NCBI GenBank assembly: GCA_964643435.1
Contig: CAZXPY010000001.1
Location: 172,916-236,915, forward strand
DNA length: 64,000 nt
Direction of reading: 5' to 3'
Source: CAZXPY01 sp964643435
Lineage (GTDB): Bacteria; Patescibacteriota; Microgenomatia; Woykebacterales; RBG-16-39-9b
Part shown: positions 1 through 8,257 of the stretch, one piece after another
Numbering within the stretch: the first letter of the stretch is position 1
Layout of the letters: the number at the start of each line of letters is the position of its first letter
Position numbers and translations under genes: made by a program
The notes under the pieces: model-generated
What the model saw: the letters and a program-made list of their open reading frames with translations, nothing else
The model's database searches: none
What the model was told of the DNA's origin: nothing

Positions 1-789
1 TCACTTGTGAGTGCTGCCCGAAGAGTTAATAAAATTGCCAAGGTTTGGGTAAAGGTGGATACGGGGATGCATCGATTAGGTTTAAACCCTGAAGAAGTGT
101 TCTACTTTATCAAAAAGTTGCAAAATCTTCCTAATTTAGCCGTGAGTGGGATTTTCACCCATTTTGCTGATTCTGATGGTTCTGATTTAGCCTTTACGAG
201 AAATCAGCTCACTTCCTTCCAAAAAGTCCTTAATGAGTTAGAAAAAGAAGGAATCCACCTACCAATTACTTCAGCGGCAAATTCGGTGGCCACTTTTAAA
301 CTGCCTCAATCTCATTTTGATTTAGTTAGAATTGGTATTGCGATGTACGGTTTAAAACCGGACAAAAAATTTAGCTACCCCTTAGATTTGAAGCCAGCGT
401 TGGAGTTCAAAACCGAAATTACCCAGATCACCGAAATTAGTAAGGGCGAGACAGTGGGTTACGGTCGTGAATTTAAAGCGCGCCGACCAACCTTAGTCGC
501 CACTTTAGCAGTTGGTTACGGGGATGGTTTTCGAAGAGCGCCAAAAAATTGGGGCGAAGTTTTAATTGCTGGTCAGCGGGTTTCTCTGATCGGTCGGGTT
601 TCTATGGATCAAGCGGCGGTAGATATCACCCGTCTTAAAGGAGATATTCGTCGGGGAGAAGAAGTAGTGCTGATTGGTAAAAGTGGTAGCGAAGAATTAA
701 CTACTGAAGAAGTTGCTGAAAAGTTAGGTACTATTTCTTACGAGGTAGTCACGGCAATCTCAGCCCGTGTACCAAGGATTTATAGATGA
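1..789 (+). CDS. alr: Alanine racemase, C-terminal part (5' end outside window)
   Basis: PLP-dependent enzyme that makes D-alanine from L-alanine for peptidoglycan. The frame is open from the first base, so the window starts inside the gene and the N-terminal barrel strand with the PLP lysine is missing. Family motifs seen: KVDTGMHRLG (substrate loop), SAANSVA, VRIGIAMYG, and VGYGDGFRR carrying the tyrosine that acts as second catalytic base, followed by a complete C-terminal beta domain (SMDQAAVDIT). A GTG at position 7 is only an internal codon. The stop overlaps the start of ddl by four bases, so the two D-Ala enzymes are translationally coupled. Confidence 0.95.
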   Translation, partial: SLVSAARRVNKIAKVWVKVDTGMHRLGLNPEEVFYFIKKLQNLPNLAVSGIFTHFADSDGSDLAFTRNQLTSFQKVLNELEKEGIHLPITSAANSVATFKLPQSHFDLVRIGIAMYGLKPDKKFSYPLDLKPALEFKTEITQITEISKGETVGYGREFKARRPTLVATLAVGYGDGFRRAPKNWGEVLIAGQRVSLIGRVSMDQAAVDITRLKGDIRRGEEVVLIGKSGSEELTTEEVAEKLGTISYEVVTAISARVPRIYR

Positions 790-1814
790 AAAAAATTCGC
801 GTTGGTGTTGTTTTTGGAGGACAATCACCGGAACACGGAATTTCTCTCGCCTCCGGTAGTAATGTTGCCGCAAATTTAGACCAAGAGAAATATGAAATTT
901 TTCGGATCTTAATAAATTTAGACGGTTCCTGGGGACTTACCAACAAAAAATGGCTGGGAGTCGACACTCAAAAAACGTACAAACCTCTATTTAATTTAAA
1001 TGCTTTTAAAAACGCCTTGGGGATAATTAAAAAAGTTGATGTTATCTTTTTAGCTTTGCACGGAAGGGGAGGAGAAGACGGTAGCTTACAAGGTTTCTTG
1101 GAGGTTAATAGGGTTCCGTATACTGGTTCCGGTGTTTTGGCAAGTGCCTTAAGTATAAATAAGTTAGTAACTAAGAAGCTATTACATTGGGGGGGAATAA
1201 AGACTCCAAAATTTATCGCGCTGAGGAAAGAAGAGGCGGTAAAAGAATTTTTTCTGCCCGCTATTGTGAAGCCAAACGATCAAGGTTCAACTATTGGAAT
1301 AAGCCTCGTTGAAAGAAAAAAAGACTTAGCCGCCGCCTTAAAAAAGGCGTTTAGATTTTCAGATACAGTTTTGATTGAGGAATATATTAAAGGTTTGGAA
1401 GTGACTGGCGGTATAATTGGTCGAAATTCTTCACCGGCTGCCCTTCCTTTAGTAGAAATAGTACCTAAAGGCTCTTTATTTTTTGATTACCGGGCAAAAT
1501 ATTCGTTCGGGGGTTCAGACGAAATTTGTCCAGCAAGACTTTCAAAGGGTCTAACAAATAAGGCTCAAAATATCGCTAAAAAAGTATTCCAAATTTTAGG
1601 TTGTGAAGGTATGGCTAGAGTGGATATGATCATAACTAAAGAAGAAGTTTTTACCTTGGAATTAAATACAATTCCTGGATTAACACCAGTCTCATTATTA
1701 CCAAAAGAACTAAAAGTAGCCAACATATCTTTTGAAAAATTCTTAGATCAACAGATAAACATTGCCTTTGAGCGATATAATAGACCTTTCGGAAAGAAAC
1801 GCTCTGATATTTAA
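786..1814 (+). CDS. ddl: D-alanine--D-alanine ligase
   Basis: ATP-grasp ligase joining two D-alanines into the dipeptide later added by MurF; cytoplasmic. 342 residues, normal family length. Visible motifs in order: GGQSPEHGISLASG at the N terminus, LHGRGGEDGSLQG, the ATP-binding KPNDQGSTIGISLV, the EEYIKGLEVTGG strand and the C-terminal metal/D-Ala site ELNTIPGLTPVSLLPK. Start ATG overlaps the alr stop (ATGA), and murF-like follows after 14 bases, giving a D-Ala to D-Ala-D-Ala to pentapeptide gene order. Confidence 0.97.
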   Translation: MKKIRVGVVFGGQSPEHGISLASGSNVAANLDQEKYEIFRILINLDGSWGLTNKKWLGVDTQKTYKPLFNLNAFKNALGIIKKVDVIFLALHGRGGEDGSLQGFLEVNRVPYTGSGVLASALSINKLVTKKLLHWGGIKTPKFIALRKEEAVKEFFLPAIVKPNDQGSTIGISLVERKKDLAAALKKAFRFSDTVLIEEYIKGLEVTGGIIGRNSSPAALPLVEIVPKGSLFFDYRAKYSFGGSDEICPARLSKGLTNKAQNIAKKVFQILGCEGMARVDMIITKEEVFTLELNTIPGLTPVSLLPKELKVANISFEKFLDQQINIAFERYNRPFGKKRSDI

Positions 1815-1828
1815 TTTATCTAAGTAAA

Positions 1829-3022
1829 ATGGTTAACACCCTCAAAAATATATTTCACGAATCGCGCCGGGTTTTGGCGAAAGTATGGCTTGCATTTCAT
1901 AAAAACGTGCAGATAATTGGTATTACTGGCAGTTATGGTAAAACTAATACTACGGCCGCTATTGCCGCGGTGCTTTCCGAAAAATTCAAAGTACTTGCTA
2001 CTGATTTAAATCTAGACACCCGTTTCAATATTCCGATCACTGTTCTTAGGCTTTCTGATCAGAAAAAGCTTGTTTTGGAATACGGGATAGATAAGAGAGG
2101 AGAAATGGATTATCACCTTTTTGTGGCGAAACCCTCTATTGCGGTGGTTACTGGAATTACGCCGGTACACGCAGATTCCGCCCATTTAGGTTCGCTAGAA
2201 AATATCATTAGAGAAAAAGGTAAACTGGCTGCGGCTGTACCAAAGAGCGGTTGGGTGATTATAAATTGGGAAGATCAAGATGCTTGCGAGATTGCGCTTG
2301 TTGCAACCGCGAAGATTATTTTCTATGGTGAAAACAAAGATAAATGCCAATTCTGGGCTAGTGATGTAAGAACAAGTCTAAGTGGGACTAGTTTCACTAT
2401 GCACTATCAAGATAAAGCCTATAAAATTAAGATCCCCCTTATTGGTCATCACCACTCTTATACGGCAATGGCGGCCGCAATTGTTGGTACTTTATGTGGA
2501 TTAAACTGGGAGGAGATACTTGCTGGTTTAGCAAAAACCGTTCCGCTTGAGGGTCGGGGAAATATCCAGCCCGGACCAAAGGAAACAATAATACTCAACG
2601 ACTCCCGTCGCTCAAACCCTGCCTCTAGCATAGCTGGATTACAAACTCTAGCAGATCTTAGCGCGAAAAGAAAGATTGCGGTGCTTGGTGAGATGGGCGA
2701 ACTTGGGGATTATGAGGAAGAAGGTCACCGCAGCGTTGGAGAAAAGGCGGCCGGTACAAAACCGGATTATCTTATTTGTGTTGGCGGGGCAACAAAATAT
2801 ATTGCGCAGGAAGCTAGGAAGGGTATGGAAAACGATCGGGTTATTTATGTTAAAGATGTCTTTAAAGCTTCCCAAGTGCTGTCTGGGATTTTACAAAAAG
2901 GGGATCTATGGTATTTAAAAGGCTCGCTTCTCAAACACCTAGAACGAATCCCCCTTATTCTCGATGGTAAGAAGGTCGATACCGACGAAACTGCGTCTAA
3001 ACGTTACGAAGTCTACCGCTGA
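1829..3022 (+). CDS. murF: MurF-like UDP-MurNAc-tripeptide--D-Ala-D-Ala ligase lacking the N-terminal domain
   Basis: Mur ligase expected to add D-Ala-D-Ala to the UDP-MurNAc peptide. The P-loop GITGSYGKTNTT begins about residue 31, directly after a short helix, so the roughly 80-residue uridine-binding domain normally found before it in MurF is absent (397 residues against about 450). The central domain has the HADSAHLGS and EKGKLAAA region and the C-terminal ligase domain has LNDSRRSNPASS in place of the usual DSYNANP motif. Position between ddl and mraY supports MurF; a different amide ligase of the Mur family is possible. The ATG at 1829 gives the shortest gap to ddl; no strong ribosome binding site is seen. 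Confidence 0.8.
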   Translation: MVNTLKNIFHESRRVLAKVWLAFHKNVQIIGITGSYGKTNTTAAIAAVLSEKFKVLATDLNLDTRFNIPITVLRLSDQKKLVLEYGIDKRGEMDYHLFVAKPSIAVVTGITPVHADSAHLGSLENIIREKGKLAAAVPKSGWVIINWEDQDACEIALVATAKIIFYGENKDKCQFWASDVRTSLSGTSFTMHYQDKAYKIKIPLIGHHHSYTAMAAAIVGTLCGLNWEEILAGLAKTVPLEGRGNIQPGPKETIILNDSRRSNPASSIAGLQTLADLSAKRKIAVLGEMGELGDYEEEGHRSVGEKAAGTKPDYLICVGGATKYIAQEARKGMENDRVIYVKDVFKASQVLSGILQKGDLWYLKGSLLKHLERIPLILDGKKVDTDETASKRYEVYR

Positions 3023-3031
3023 TTCTTGGGC

Positions 3032-3084
3032 GTCGAGTCAAACTCGACTGGCAAGTTTGACTTGCCGGCGAAGTTCAAATTCGG
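3032..3084 (+). repeat. Tandem small palindromes upstream of mraY
   Basis: Two adjacent perfect hairpins, GTCGAGT/ACTCGAC (3032-3048, 3-base loop) and GGCAAGT/ACTTGCC (3050-3066, 3-base loop), then a weaker one, CGAA/TTCG (3069-3083). The inner sequences AGTCAAACT (3036-3044) and AGTTTGACT (3054-3062) are reverse complements of each other, so the two hairpins can instead pair into one longer stem. They lie in the 124-base gap between the murF-like gene and the mraY promoter and could serve as a transcription end, attenuator or binding site. No U-tract follows. Confidence 0.6.
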
Positions 3085-3102
3085 AATCTAAATTATTTCT
3101 GT

Positions 3103-3131
3103 TTGCTTGGTAGGTAGAGAAGTGGTAAAAT
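3103..3131 (+). promoter_or_regulatory. Promoter for mraY and downstream dcw genes
   Basis: TTGCTT (3103-3108), 17-base spacer, TAAAAT (3126-3131). Transcription should start near 3138, about nine bases before the mraY ATG, giving a very short leader without a ribosome binding site. Confidence 0.65.
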
Positions 3132-3146
3132 TGAATTCGTCACTTT

Positions 3147-4151
3147 ATGGCAAAACTTTTAGGTATCCTGCTCTTTTCGTTTTTAGCGACTTTTGTCGCC
3201 GCAATTCCTTTTATAAATCTCTTGTACCAACTTAAGTTCCAGCGCCAAAAAGGAAAACAAAAAAACGTTTTTGGTCAGGTTACACGAATTGTAAACCAAC
3301 TTCACGGCTGGAAAGTAGGAACCCCAAACGCTGGAGGTATTTTGATTATCTCTGTTTCCGTAGTTTTGAGTGCCATTTTCTACCAATTTACAAAATATCA
3401 TCTAAATTGGACTGCCTACATTTTATACTTTACCTTAATTTCTTTTGGACTTTTGGGGTTGTATGATGATATTCGTAAATTTTACGGATTATCTACTGAA
3501 AGTTTGGGTTTGCGGTTACGTTACAAGTTAATTCTACAATTAATTTTCGCATTAGTAATTGGCTTTTTTCTCTTTAGCCAAATGAATTTGCACATTATTT
3601 CAATTCCAATTTTTAATTTAGATCTTGATTTGGGCGCTTGGTACATTATTTTTGCTGCTTTTGTAATTATAGCTAGTGCAAATGCGGTTAACATCACCGA
3701 CGGTTTAGATGGATTGGTTGTTGGTTTGGTAGTGATTGCTCTTAGTGCTTTTTGGGTTATTTCTGCTAATACGACTTTGCAAGATGTAACTTTATTCATC
3801 GCGGTTATCTTAGGTTCGCTCCTAGCATTTCTTTACTTCAATATTTTTCCCGCCAGAGTTTGGTTAGGTGATACTGGGTCCCTTTCCTTAGGAGCAGTTT
3901 TAGCAGTAATCGCTCTGATTCTTAATTCTTCACTTGTACTTGTCTTTGTTGGTTTGGTTTTTGTATTAGAGGTCTTATCAGTTTTAATTCAATGGTCTTC
4001 AAAAGCCCTTTTAAATAAAAAGGTTTTTTTAGTCGCTCCAATTCACCATCACTTTGAAGCTCGTGGTTGGGATGAAACTAAAGTAACGATGAGGTTTTGG
4101 CTTGCCGGTGCTGTTTCAGCTTTTATCGGTTTATTTATTGCCCTACTATAA
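3147..4151 (+). CDS. mraY: Phospho-N-acetylmuramoyl-pentapeptide transferase
   Basis: Integral membrane enzyme moving phospho-MurNAc-pentapeptide onto undecaprenyl phosphate to make lipid I. 334 residues with about ten hydrophobic segments. Diagnostic sequences: NAVNITDGLDGL (catalytic Asp loop), LGDTGSLSLGA, and APIHHHFEARGWDE with the HHH signature near the C terminus. Preceded by its own promoter, followed by murD after 14 bases. Start ATG is the first in frame after the promoter. Confidence 0.97.
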   Translation: MAKLLGILLFSFLATFVAAIPFINLLYQLKFQRQKGKQKNVFGQVTRIVNQLHGWKVGTPNAGGILIISVSVVLSAIFYQFTKYHLNWTAYILYFTLISFGLLGLYDDIRKFYGLSTESLGLRLRYKLILQLIFALVIGFFLFSQMNLHIISIPIFNLDLDLGAWYIIFAAFVIIASANAVNITDGLDGLVVGLVVIALSAFWVISANTTLQDVTLFIAVILGSLLAFLYFNIFPARVWLGDTGSLSLGAVLAVIALILNSSLVLVFVGLVFVLEVLSVLIQWSSKALLNKKVFLVAPIHHHFEARGWDETKVTMRFWLAGAVSAFIGLFIALL

Positions 4152-4165
4152 ATCCAAAAATTAAA

Positions 4166-5563
4166 ATGCAAAATGCAGAATTTGATTTTAGAGGCAAAAA
4201 AATAGGCGTAATTGGAGCGGGGGTGGAGGGGGGTTCCACGGTTAATTATTTGGTTTCTAAGGCCGCAAACGTTTCTTTACTTGATGAGAAAACTGAGAAA
4301 CGACTTGGTTCTGAAAAAATAAACCAGATTAAGAAACTTCCGGTAACTACGCGCTTCGGAAAAAATTATCTCTTGGGTTTAAATGAATTTGATATTATTT
4401 TTCGTTCCCCGGGAATTAGGAGGGACTTGCCGGAGATTTTAGCGGCGGAAAAAGCCGGTGTCCAAATTACCTCGCAAATAAAATTATTTTTTGATCAATG
4501 CACCGCACCGATTATTGGCGTTACCGGAACTAAGGGGAAAGGGACAACTTGCAGTTTAATTTACGAAATTTTAAGGAGGGCCCGAAAAAAAGTTTTTTTG
4601 GGAGGTAATATTGGTAAAGCACCACTTGATTTTGTTGATAAATTAACCCCTGAATCTTGGGTTGTTTTAGAGCTTTCTAGCTTTCAACTAACTGATTTGC
4701 ATAAAAGCCCCCATATAGCGGTAATTTTAATGATTACTAGCGAACATCTGGATTGGCATAAAGGTATTAATGAATATAGAGCCGCTAAAGAGCCAATCGT
4801 TAAGTACCAAAAGGGAGACGACTTTGTGGTTATAAATAAAGATTTTTCTACGTCTAAGAAATTTGGAGAAGGTTCTGCCGCTCAAAAATATTATTTTTCC
4901 ACTAAAGAGCCAGTGGAAAAAGGTGCTTATATCGAAAAAGGTTTTGTCGTAGGAGTTACAAACGGATGGACAACTATTGCGCCGGCTAAAGAAATTAAAA
5001 TCCTCGGGGAACACAATTTACAAAATATCTGTGCAGTAACGGCGGTTGCCGGTATATTGGAAATTCCACCGGAAATAATTTCCAAAGTCGTCACCACATT
5101 CAAAGGATTACCACATCGTTTAGAGTTTGTCGCCCAAGTACACGGGGTGAGATATTACGACGATTCTGCTTCCACTACTCCAGAAACAGGGATAGCAGCA
5201 ATAAGAGCTTTTAGAAATCCAAAAATTTTAATTTTAGGAGGCTCTAGTAAAAAATCCGATTTTACACTTCTAGGCAAAACTATTTCTGATTATAATGTTA
5301 AAGCAGTTATCTTGATTGGTAAAGAAGCGGAAAATATAAAGCGAGCAATTAAATCTAGCAATTTTACCGGCAAAATATTAGGGGGTGCCCAAAATATGAA
5401 AGAAATCGTTTCAGCGGCAAAAGATTTAGCCGAAGAAGGAGACGTCATTTTACTTTCCCCAGCTTGCGCCTCTTTAGACATGTTTGAAAACTACGTTGAT
5501 AGGGGAAATCAGTTTAAGAAAAATGTTGATGCTCTTTTTTTTGATTTGCGAAAGAGAACCTAA
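4166..5563 (+). CDS. murD: UDP-N-acetylmuramoylalanine--D-glutamate ligase
   Basis: Mur ligase adding D-glutamate to UDP-MurNAc-L-Ala. 465 residues. N-terminal Rossmann-like domain (KIGVIGAGVEGGSTVNYLV), ATP-binding P-loop GVTGTKGKGTT, LELSSFQL, the metal-site stretch TSEHLDWH, and the C-terminal domain with YYDDSASTTPETG, where the family norm is DSKATN. Start ATG at 4166 is preferred because it lies just past the mraY stop and matches the family N terminus; an in-frame upstream start at 4097 would run 55 bases into mraY. Followed by ftsW after two bases. Confidence 0.95.
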   Translation: MQNAEFDFRGKKIGVIGAGVEGGSTVNYLVSKAANVSLLDEKTEKRLGSEKINQIKKLPVTTRFGKNYLLGLNEFDIIFRSPGIRRDLPEILAAEKAGVQITSQIKLFFDQCTAPIIGVTGTKGKGTTCSLIYEILRRARKKVFLGGNIGKAPLDFVDKLTPESWVVLELSSFQLTDLHKSPHIAVILMITSEHLDWHKGINEYRAAKEPIVKYQKGDDFVVINKDFSTSKKFGEGSAAQKYYFSTKEPVEKGAYIEKGFVVGVTNGWTTIAPAKEIKILGEHNLQNICAVTAVAGILEIPPEIISKVVTTFKGLPHRLEFVAQVHGVRYYDDSASTTPETGIAAIRAFRNPKILILGGSSKKSDFTLLGKTISDYNVKAVILIGKEAENIKRAIKSSNFTGKILGGAQNMKEIVSAAKDLAEEGDVILLSPACASLDMFENYVDRGNQFKKNVDALFFDLRKRT

Positions 5564-5565
5564 CT

Positions 5566-6660
5566 ATGACAAAAGTTGCTCAACCTCATAAACCGGATCT
5601 CTTATTACTTGCGATTACAGCTTCTTTAATCATATTCGGTTTATTGATGGTTTATAACGCTTCGAGTACCACGGCATACGATGAGTTCGGTGATCGCTAT
5701 TATTTTATAAAAGCCCAACTTATTTGGGCTGCTTTTGGAGGAGCTTCTTTATTATTTTTACTTAATATCAAATACACTTTTTGGGAAAAATTATCACTAC
5801 CACTTTTAATTTTATCGATTATTTTACTTCTATTAGTATTTGTACCAAATTTCGGTATAACTGCCTTTGGAGCCCAAAGGTGGTTAGACCTTAAATATGT
5901 TATTATCCAACCGGCAGAACTCGCTAAACTTACCTTTATTATCTACCTAGCCTCTTTTTTGAGTAAAAAGGTAGATATTAAGCGTTTTTTGTTTTTGGTA
6001 GCCGTCTTTGCGGCAGTTGTTTTGGCTCAAAGCGATTTAGGGACAGCTACAATTATTACTATAGTGGGTTTTGGCATATATTTTCTTGCTGGTGGTAGTT
6101 TAGTTGCTCTCAGTCTGCTTATCCCGCTAATAACTTTTCTCGGCTTTTTAATGATTCTTATTTCTTCCTACCGAAGAGCAAGATTTTTTTCTTTTTTGGA
6201 TCCAACCGCCGACCCCCAAGGAACTGCTTATCATATAAATCAGATTCTGATTGCCCTTGGGTCCGGAGGACTTTTTGGTGTTGGGCTAGGGGAGTCACGC
6301 CAAAAATACGGGTTTATTCCCGCAATAAGTACTGATTCGATTTTTGCTATATTAGGTAATGAATTAGGTTTTATTGGTAGTGCGATTTTAGTATTGGGTT
6401 TTTTAATTTTTATCTACCGAGGTTTTTACATTTCAAAAAAATCTCCCGATCGTTTTTCCCGGCTTTTAAGTGGGGGTATTACTTTTTGGATTGCAATCCA
6501 AGCTTTAATTAATTTAGGTGGTATGGTCGCTTTAATACCCTTAACTGGAGTCCCGCTACCCTTTATTTCCTACGGGGGTAGTGCTTTAGTCACAACACTT
6601 GTCGGAGTTGGAATTCTAGCAAATATTTCCCGCTATACTAAAAAAACTCAGGTTAATTGA
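5566..6660 (+). CDS. ftsW: SEDS-family lipid II polymerase FtsW (division)
   Basis: Polytopic membrane glycosyltransferase that polymerises lipid II at the septum, working with a class B penicillin-binding protein. 364 residues, about ten membrane segments. Signature regions: QPAELAKL, QSDLGTA, the large loop with YHINQILIALGSGGLFGVGLGESRQKYG, and the C-terminal PLPFISYGGSALVTTL. Its place between murD and murG makes FtsW more likely than RodA; a second SEDS gene at 19766 fits RodA better. Confidence 0.92.
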   Translation: MTKVAQPHKPDLLLLAITASLIIFGLLMVYNASSTTAYDEFGDRYYFIKAQLIWAAFGGASLLFLLNIKYTFWEKLSLPLLILSIILLLLVFVPNFGITAFGAQRWLDLKYVIIQPAELAKLTFIIYLASFLSKKVDIKRFLFLVAVFAAVVLAQSDLGTATIITIVGFGIYFLAGGSLVALSLLIPLITFLGFLMILISSYRRARFFSFLDPTADPQGTAYHINQILIALGSGGLFGVGLGESRQKYGFIPAISTDSIFAILGNELGFIGSAILVLGFLIFIYRGFYISKKSPDRFSRLLSGGITFWIAIQALINLGGMVALIPLTGVPLPFISYGGSALVTTLVGVGILANISRYTKKTQVN

Positions 6661-6685
6661 TTTGAATGATAAAATTATTAAAAGA

Positions 6686-7783
6686 ATGAAGATCGCAATT
6701 ACCGGTGGACATCTAACGCCAGCTTTAGCTTTAATTGAGGAGTTAAAAAAGTATTCTGTAAGTTTAATTTATCTTGGTAGAACAAGATCTTTGGAGGGTG
6801 ATAAAACCCCAAGCGCCGAATCAATTGTAATTCCCCAATACAGTGTAAAATTTTTTGGTTTTAATCCAGGAAGATTACAAAGAAAATTCACCCCTCAAAC
6901 TATTTTCTCCCTCGCTAGGGTTTTTTTAGGTTTTGTTCAAGCTTTTTTTATTTTATTTAAGGAAAAACCTAAGATAATAGTTTCTTTTGGTAGTTACGTT
7001 GCTTTGCCAGTTGTTATTGCTGGCTGGTTACTCAAGATTCCAATTATTACCCACGAACAAACCGCTTCTTTGGGTTTAGCAAATAAAATTATTACCCTCT
7101 TTGCAAGAAAAATTGGTGTTTCTTGGCAAACTTTTGGTACGTCTTTAGCAAAGGAAAAAGTGATATTTGTTGGTAATTTTCTTAGAAAAGAGATTTTAGC
7201 GATCAAAAAAAGAAATCAAAAAGTTCCTTTAATTTACATTACCGGTGGAAATCAAGGTTCGCATTTAATTAATGAAACGGTGTCACAAACTTTAGAAGAT
7301 TTATTAAAAGATTTTTATATTGTCCATCAAACTGGTTCTTCTCAAAATTTTCAGGATTTTGAGATGCTGACAGAAAAACGCCAAAAGCTTCCTTCGAAAC
7401 TAGCAAGTCGTTATCGAATTTCCAAATGGTTTAATACAAAAGAACTAGCCAAAATATATTCAAAAGCTAGTTTTGTGGTGAGTAGAGCCGGAGCAAATAC
7501 ATTATACGAATTATCCTATTTAGGGATACCAGCAATTTTTATTCCCATTTCTTGGTCAGCAAATAATGAGCAAACCAGAAATGCCAAGATGCTGGAAAGA
7601 TTGGGCTGTGCCCTGATTTTACCGGAAAGTACCTTAAGTCCAAAAAGATTTTTGAATGCAGTTTTTTTTATGAATGACAATTTGGATACTTTTAGGGAAA
7701 AGACCAAAGAAGCAAAAGAAATGCTAAAAACCAACGGCCTACCCATTTTCGTAGACGAAATCTTTAAGTTGGTTAATGCCTAA
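6686..7783 (+). CDS. murG: UDP-GlcNAc:lipid I N-acetylglucosaminyltransferase MurG, short glycine loop
   Basis: GT28 glycosyltransferase converting lipid I to lipid II on the inner membrane face. N-terminal MKIAITGGHLTPALAL has TGGH where MurG proteins normally have GGTGGH, so about three residues of the first glycine loop are missing. Other family features are present: VSFGSYVALPV, PIITHEQTASLGLAN, ITGGNQGSHLINE (second glycine loop) and VSRAGANTLYELSYLGIPAIFIPISW (UDP-GlcNAc site region). ATG 6686 gives the family N terminus; an in-frame TTG at 6662, two bases past ftsW, would add eight residues. Confidence 0.92.
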   Translation: MKIAITGGHLTPALALIEELKKYSVSLIYLGRTRSLEGDKTPSAESIVIPQYSVKFFGFNPGRLQRKFTPQTIFSLARVFLGFVQAFFILFKEKPKIIVSFGSYVALPVVIAGWLLKIPIITHEQTASLGLANKIITLFARKIGVSWQTFGTSLAKEKVIFVGNFLRKEILAIKKRNQKVPLIYITGGNQGSHLINETVSQTLEDLLKDFYIVHQTGSSQNFQDFEMLTEKRQKLPSKLASRYRISKWFNTKELAKIYSKASFVVSRAGANTLYELSYLGIPAIFIPISWSANNEQTRNAKMLERLGCALILPESTLSPKRFLNAVFFMNDNLDTFREKTKEAKEMLKTNGLPIFVDEIFKLVNA

Positions 7784-7790
7784 ATAAAAA

Positions 7791-8231
7791 ATGAGTAAAA
7801 TATTTACTAGCGAAAAAAAGGTAACCAAAAGAAATTTTATATTAAGAATTTTAGAAATTTTAATAGTTATTGTGATTTTAATAGGAATTGTTTTTACCTA
7901 CACTAGTAAAGAAGGATTTATAGTTTTTTTGGGTTCGGCTCTTAAAGAAATAGTTTCACCAAAAATTCCGGTTTCTTCAGAAGAAAAAACCCCCAAAGAA
8001 AAAATTCTTCTCTTAATACCAGCCAATCTTAGTTTAAAAGAGGTTCGGGATAATCAAACTTCCTTAGAAATTATAACCGCCGAAGATACAAAAATTATTT
8101 TTTCGACTGAAAAAGATATTAATAATCAGATTAACTCTTTACAAACAATTTCGGAGCAAGCTAAAATAGATGGTAAGAAGATTAAAAAAATTGATCTAAG
8201 GTACGATAAAATTATTATTGAGTATAAATGA
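7791..8231 (+). CDS. Small FtsQ/DivIB-like membrane protein
   Basis: 146 residues: a short cytoplasmic Lys-rich N terminus, one strong membrane segment (about residues 16-38), then a roughly 100-residue extracellular domain. The C-terminal end, KKIDLRYDKIIIEYK, resembles the closing strand of FtsQ/DivIB beta domains (IDLRF..RVVV). It sits between murG and ftsA, the classic ftsQ location. FtsQ is usually over 230 residues with a POTRA domain followed by a beta domain; here there is room for only one reduced domain. Assignment rests on topology, C terminus and gene order, so it is inference. Start ATG is eight bases past murG. Confidence 0.6.
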   Translation: MSKIFTSEKKVTKRNFILRILEILIVIVILIGIVFTYTSKEGFIVFLGSALKEIVSPKIPVSSEEKTPKEKILLLIPANLSLKEVRDNQTSLEIITAEDTKIIFSTEKDINNQINSLQTISEQAKIDGKKIKKIDLRYDKIIIEYK

Positions 8232-8257
8232 TAATTAGAGATTAGGAGTGTTGTAAT

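Noticed and set aside
4097..4165. Upstream in-frame start for murD
   Set aside because: Would lie 55 bases inside mraY and adds a Cys/Phe-rich segment not found in MurD; ATG 4166 fits gene spacing.
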